Below, piece by piece: positions 62,645 to 64,000 of a stretch of 64,000 bases of DNA (within the stretch, counting starts at the first letter, position 1; every line of letters begins with the position of its first letter). The stretch covers positions 237,246 to 301,245 of the forward strand of contig JARGFQ010000003.1 in assembly GCA_029210565.1 (NCBI GenBank). Reading direction: 5' to 3'. A model generated the notes under the pieces. That model saw only the letters and a program-made list of their open reading frames with translations. It was not told the DNA's origin and did not search any database. Source of the stretch: Bacteroidales bacterium. GTDB lineage: Bacteria > Bacteroidota > Bacteroidia > Bacteroidales > VadinHA17. Made by a program: the position numbers and the translations under genes.

Positions 62645-64000
62645 TTAATCAGTACCCTGTGCCTGTTTGATTTCATCAAGCACCCTCTCGGTTGTGAATG
62701 GCACCCTGAACAACCTGGCGCCCGTGGCGTCAAAGATTGCGTTGCCCACTGCCGCACCTACCCCTATAATGGCAGGCTCACCGCCACCCTGCGGTGGCTG
62801 GTCCTTCCTGTCCATGATGACGCACTCAAGCTTCGGAAGCCATGAGAACCGCGGTATCTGGTAGCTGTCGAAGTTCCTGTCGCGAATGTTGCCTCCTTCA
62901 TACTTCAACTCCTCGGTGAGTGTGTATCCGAGTCCCATGGTAAGACAGCCCTCCATCTGCAGCAGTGCACCCTGCGGATTGACACAGAGGCCCATATCCT
63001 GGGCACATGCCAGCCTTAACACCTTCACCCTGCCGGTCTTCAGGTCAACCTCCACTTCAGCCATGTGGGCCACCCAGGTTCCTGCGTCTGTACCGCAGGA
63101 AATGCCTATCCCTCTTCCTGAAGGGGTTTCGCCGGGCACATATCCGAATTTGTCTGCCACTGCATTCAGAACACTGATCATCTTTTCATCTTTAAGGTTC
63201 CTCAGCCGGAACTCCAGCGGGTCAATGCCTGCCGATGCGGCCATGATGTCAACCTGTGTCTCGCGTGCGAAGGTGTTGGTGTTGTTGTTGGGTGCCCGCC
63301 ATGCTCCCGTCCCAAAGGGATGTACAGGATAGCTGTCCCTCTCTTCACTGTAGCTGGTGATACGGTGATGGGGTACATCATAGATGACATCAGCACCCCG
63401 TGTCCCGGCAAGATAAACGTTGTAATCCCACAGAAGTATCTTTCCCTCGCTGTCAATACCTGATTTCACCTTCACAACCGAGGCCGGATGGAACGTATCA
63501 TAGAAGAACTCTTCATCGCGTGTCCAGACCACCATCACCGGCCTTTCGGTAATTCGCGCCAGCTTTGCTGCCTCAACACCCTGGCGGTGAGGACTCTTCC
63601 CTCCGAATCCTCCGCCGACGAAGGGAGTGATCACCCTCACTTTTTCCAGAGGCATGCCAAACTCCCTCACCAGGCTGTCCTGCAGCCCGAAGGGCGACTG
63701 GGTGGAGGCCCAGACCGTCAGCTTGTCTCCCTCGAAACGGGCAAGGGCCGTGTGGGTTTCAATAGGAGCATGAGCAAGATAAGGATCATGATATTCCTGC
63801 TCGAACAGCTTCTCGCAAAGCCGTGGTGCTGCCTCAGTGTCTCCTGCACTGCGCACAACATTGACCCTGTACTCCCCTTTATTGATATAATCAAAGACCG
63901 TCTCATCGCTGACCTTCATCTCATCATATGAGTATTGGGCGTCTATCCGTACCACAGCCAGGTCAACGAGGTCACGCTCTTCACTCAGCACTGCGATGAA
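62645..64000 (-). CDS. Xanthine dehydrogenase-family molybdopterin-binding subunit, truncated by window edge
   Basis: The reading frame is open to the right edge, so only about 450 C-terminal residues are visible. FVGGGFGGKSPHRQGVEAAKLA binds the molybdenum cofactor, GTGAWRAPNNNTNTFARE is a second cofactor contact, and QGGGEPAIIGVGAAVGNAIFDATGARL has the active-site Glu of xanthine oxidase-type hydroxylases. The substrate (purine, aldehyde or N-heterocycle) is not clear. No accessory FeS or FAD gene is in view on this side. Confidence 0.9.
   Translation of the reverse strand, partial: FIAVLSEERDLVDLAVVRIDAQYSYDEMKVSDETVFDYINKGEYRVNVVRSAGDTEAAPRLCEKLFEQEYHDPYLAHAPIETHTALARFEGDKLTVWASTQSPFGLQDSLVREFGMPLEKVRVITPFVGGGFGGKSPHRQGVEAAKLARITERPVMVVWTRDEEFFYDTFHPASVVKVKSGIDSEGKILLWDYNVYLAGTRGADVIYDVPHHRITSYSEERDSYPVHPFGTGAWRAPNNNTNTFARETQVDIMAASAGIDPLEFRLRNLKDEKMISVLNAVADKFGYVPGETPSGRGIGISCGTDAGTWVAHMAEVEVDLKTGRVKVLRLACAQDMGLCVNPQGALLQMEGCLTMGLGYTLTEELKYEGGNIRDRNFDSYQIPRFSWLPKLECVIMDRKDQPPQGGGEPAIIGVGAAVGNAIFDATGARLFRVPFTTERVLDEIKQAQGTD

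Overview
The window looks like a chromosomal segment of a Bacteroidota bacterium, probably a Bacteroidales/Marinilabiliales-type anaerobe or facultative anaerobe. Visible support: many start sites are preceded by the Bacteroidota -7 box TAnnTTTG, sometimes with a -33 TTG 19 bp upstream; Shine-Dalgarno sequences are scarce; and several families are typical of the phylum (DUF3822, DUF1987/SiaC with SiaB, ArsF/ArsG-type proteins, archaemetzincin, a long ribosomal protein S1, phosphosulfolactate-phosphatase-like ComB). I saw no rRNA, complete tRNA, CRISPR array or intact insertion sequence.

Layout. 1-8.0 kb: a metal-stress block with a two-component system, a small exported Cys-rich protein behind 21-bp-spaced direct repeats, and a CusCBA/Czc-type tripartite efflux operon headed by a small His-containing membrane protein. 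8.1-11.3 kb: an ArsR-controlled regulon (ArsR; thioredoxin-fold protein, ArsF, ArsG; ArsP-like permease). Three near-identical 20-bp inverted repeats mark its three promoters. 11.4-14.1 kb: an unusual pair, a lipoprotein glutamate-racemase homologue and an exported C26-type gamma-glutamyl hydrolase. 14.2-19.5 kb: an NADPH-handling operon (zwf, pgl, pntAA, pntAB, pntB). 19.9-28.2 kb: an undescribed-looking redox module (periplasmic-binding/GcvH-like fusion, Tat ferredoxin, HybB/NrfD-like membrane protein, second GcvH-like protein, kinase with heme-c-like motifs, sigma-54 activator, archaemetzincin) with a sigma-54-like promoter in front.

28.3-37.2 kb: three uncharacterised proteins, then a core-metabolism run on the minus strand (DHOD-like protein, YggS, DUF1015, SerA, SerC, ComB, GcvT). 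37.3-50.7 kb: Hpt, two STAS proteins, SiaB and SiaC, which suggest partner-switching signalling, interspersed with ClpB, an ABC transporter with a TerB-like N-terminus, an RNA methyltransferase, an S41 protease, GuaA and RNase Z. 50.7-57.6 kb: ribosomal protein S1 with a tandem acidic N-terminal repeat, diverging from an rfbA-rfbC-rfbD-pgm-yjbQ operon for dTDP-rhamnose. 57.6-64 kb: an Rhs-core relic, a MATE-fold transporter, a RecD-like helicase, DUF3822/RsmD genes, and a molybdopterin hydroxylase subunit cut by the window edge.

The strongest candidates for undescribed biology are the Hyb/GcvH-like redox module with its own heme-type two-component system (19.9-28.2 kb) and the exported racemase/hydrolase pair (11.4-14.1 kb). 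Function in both cases is inferred from domains and gene order only.
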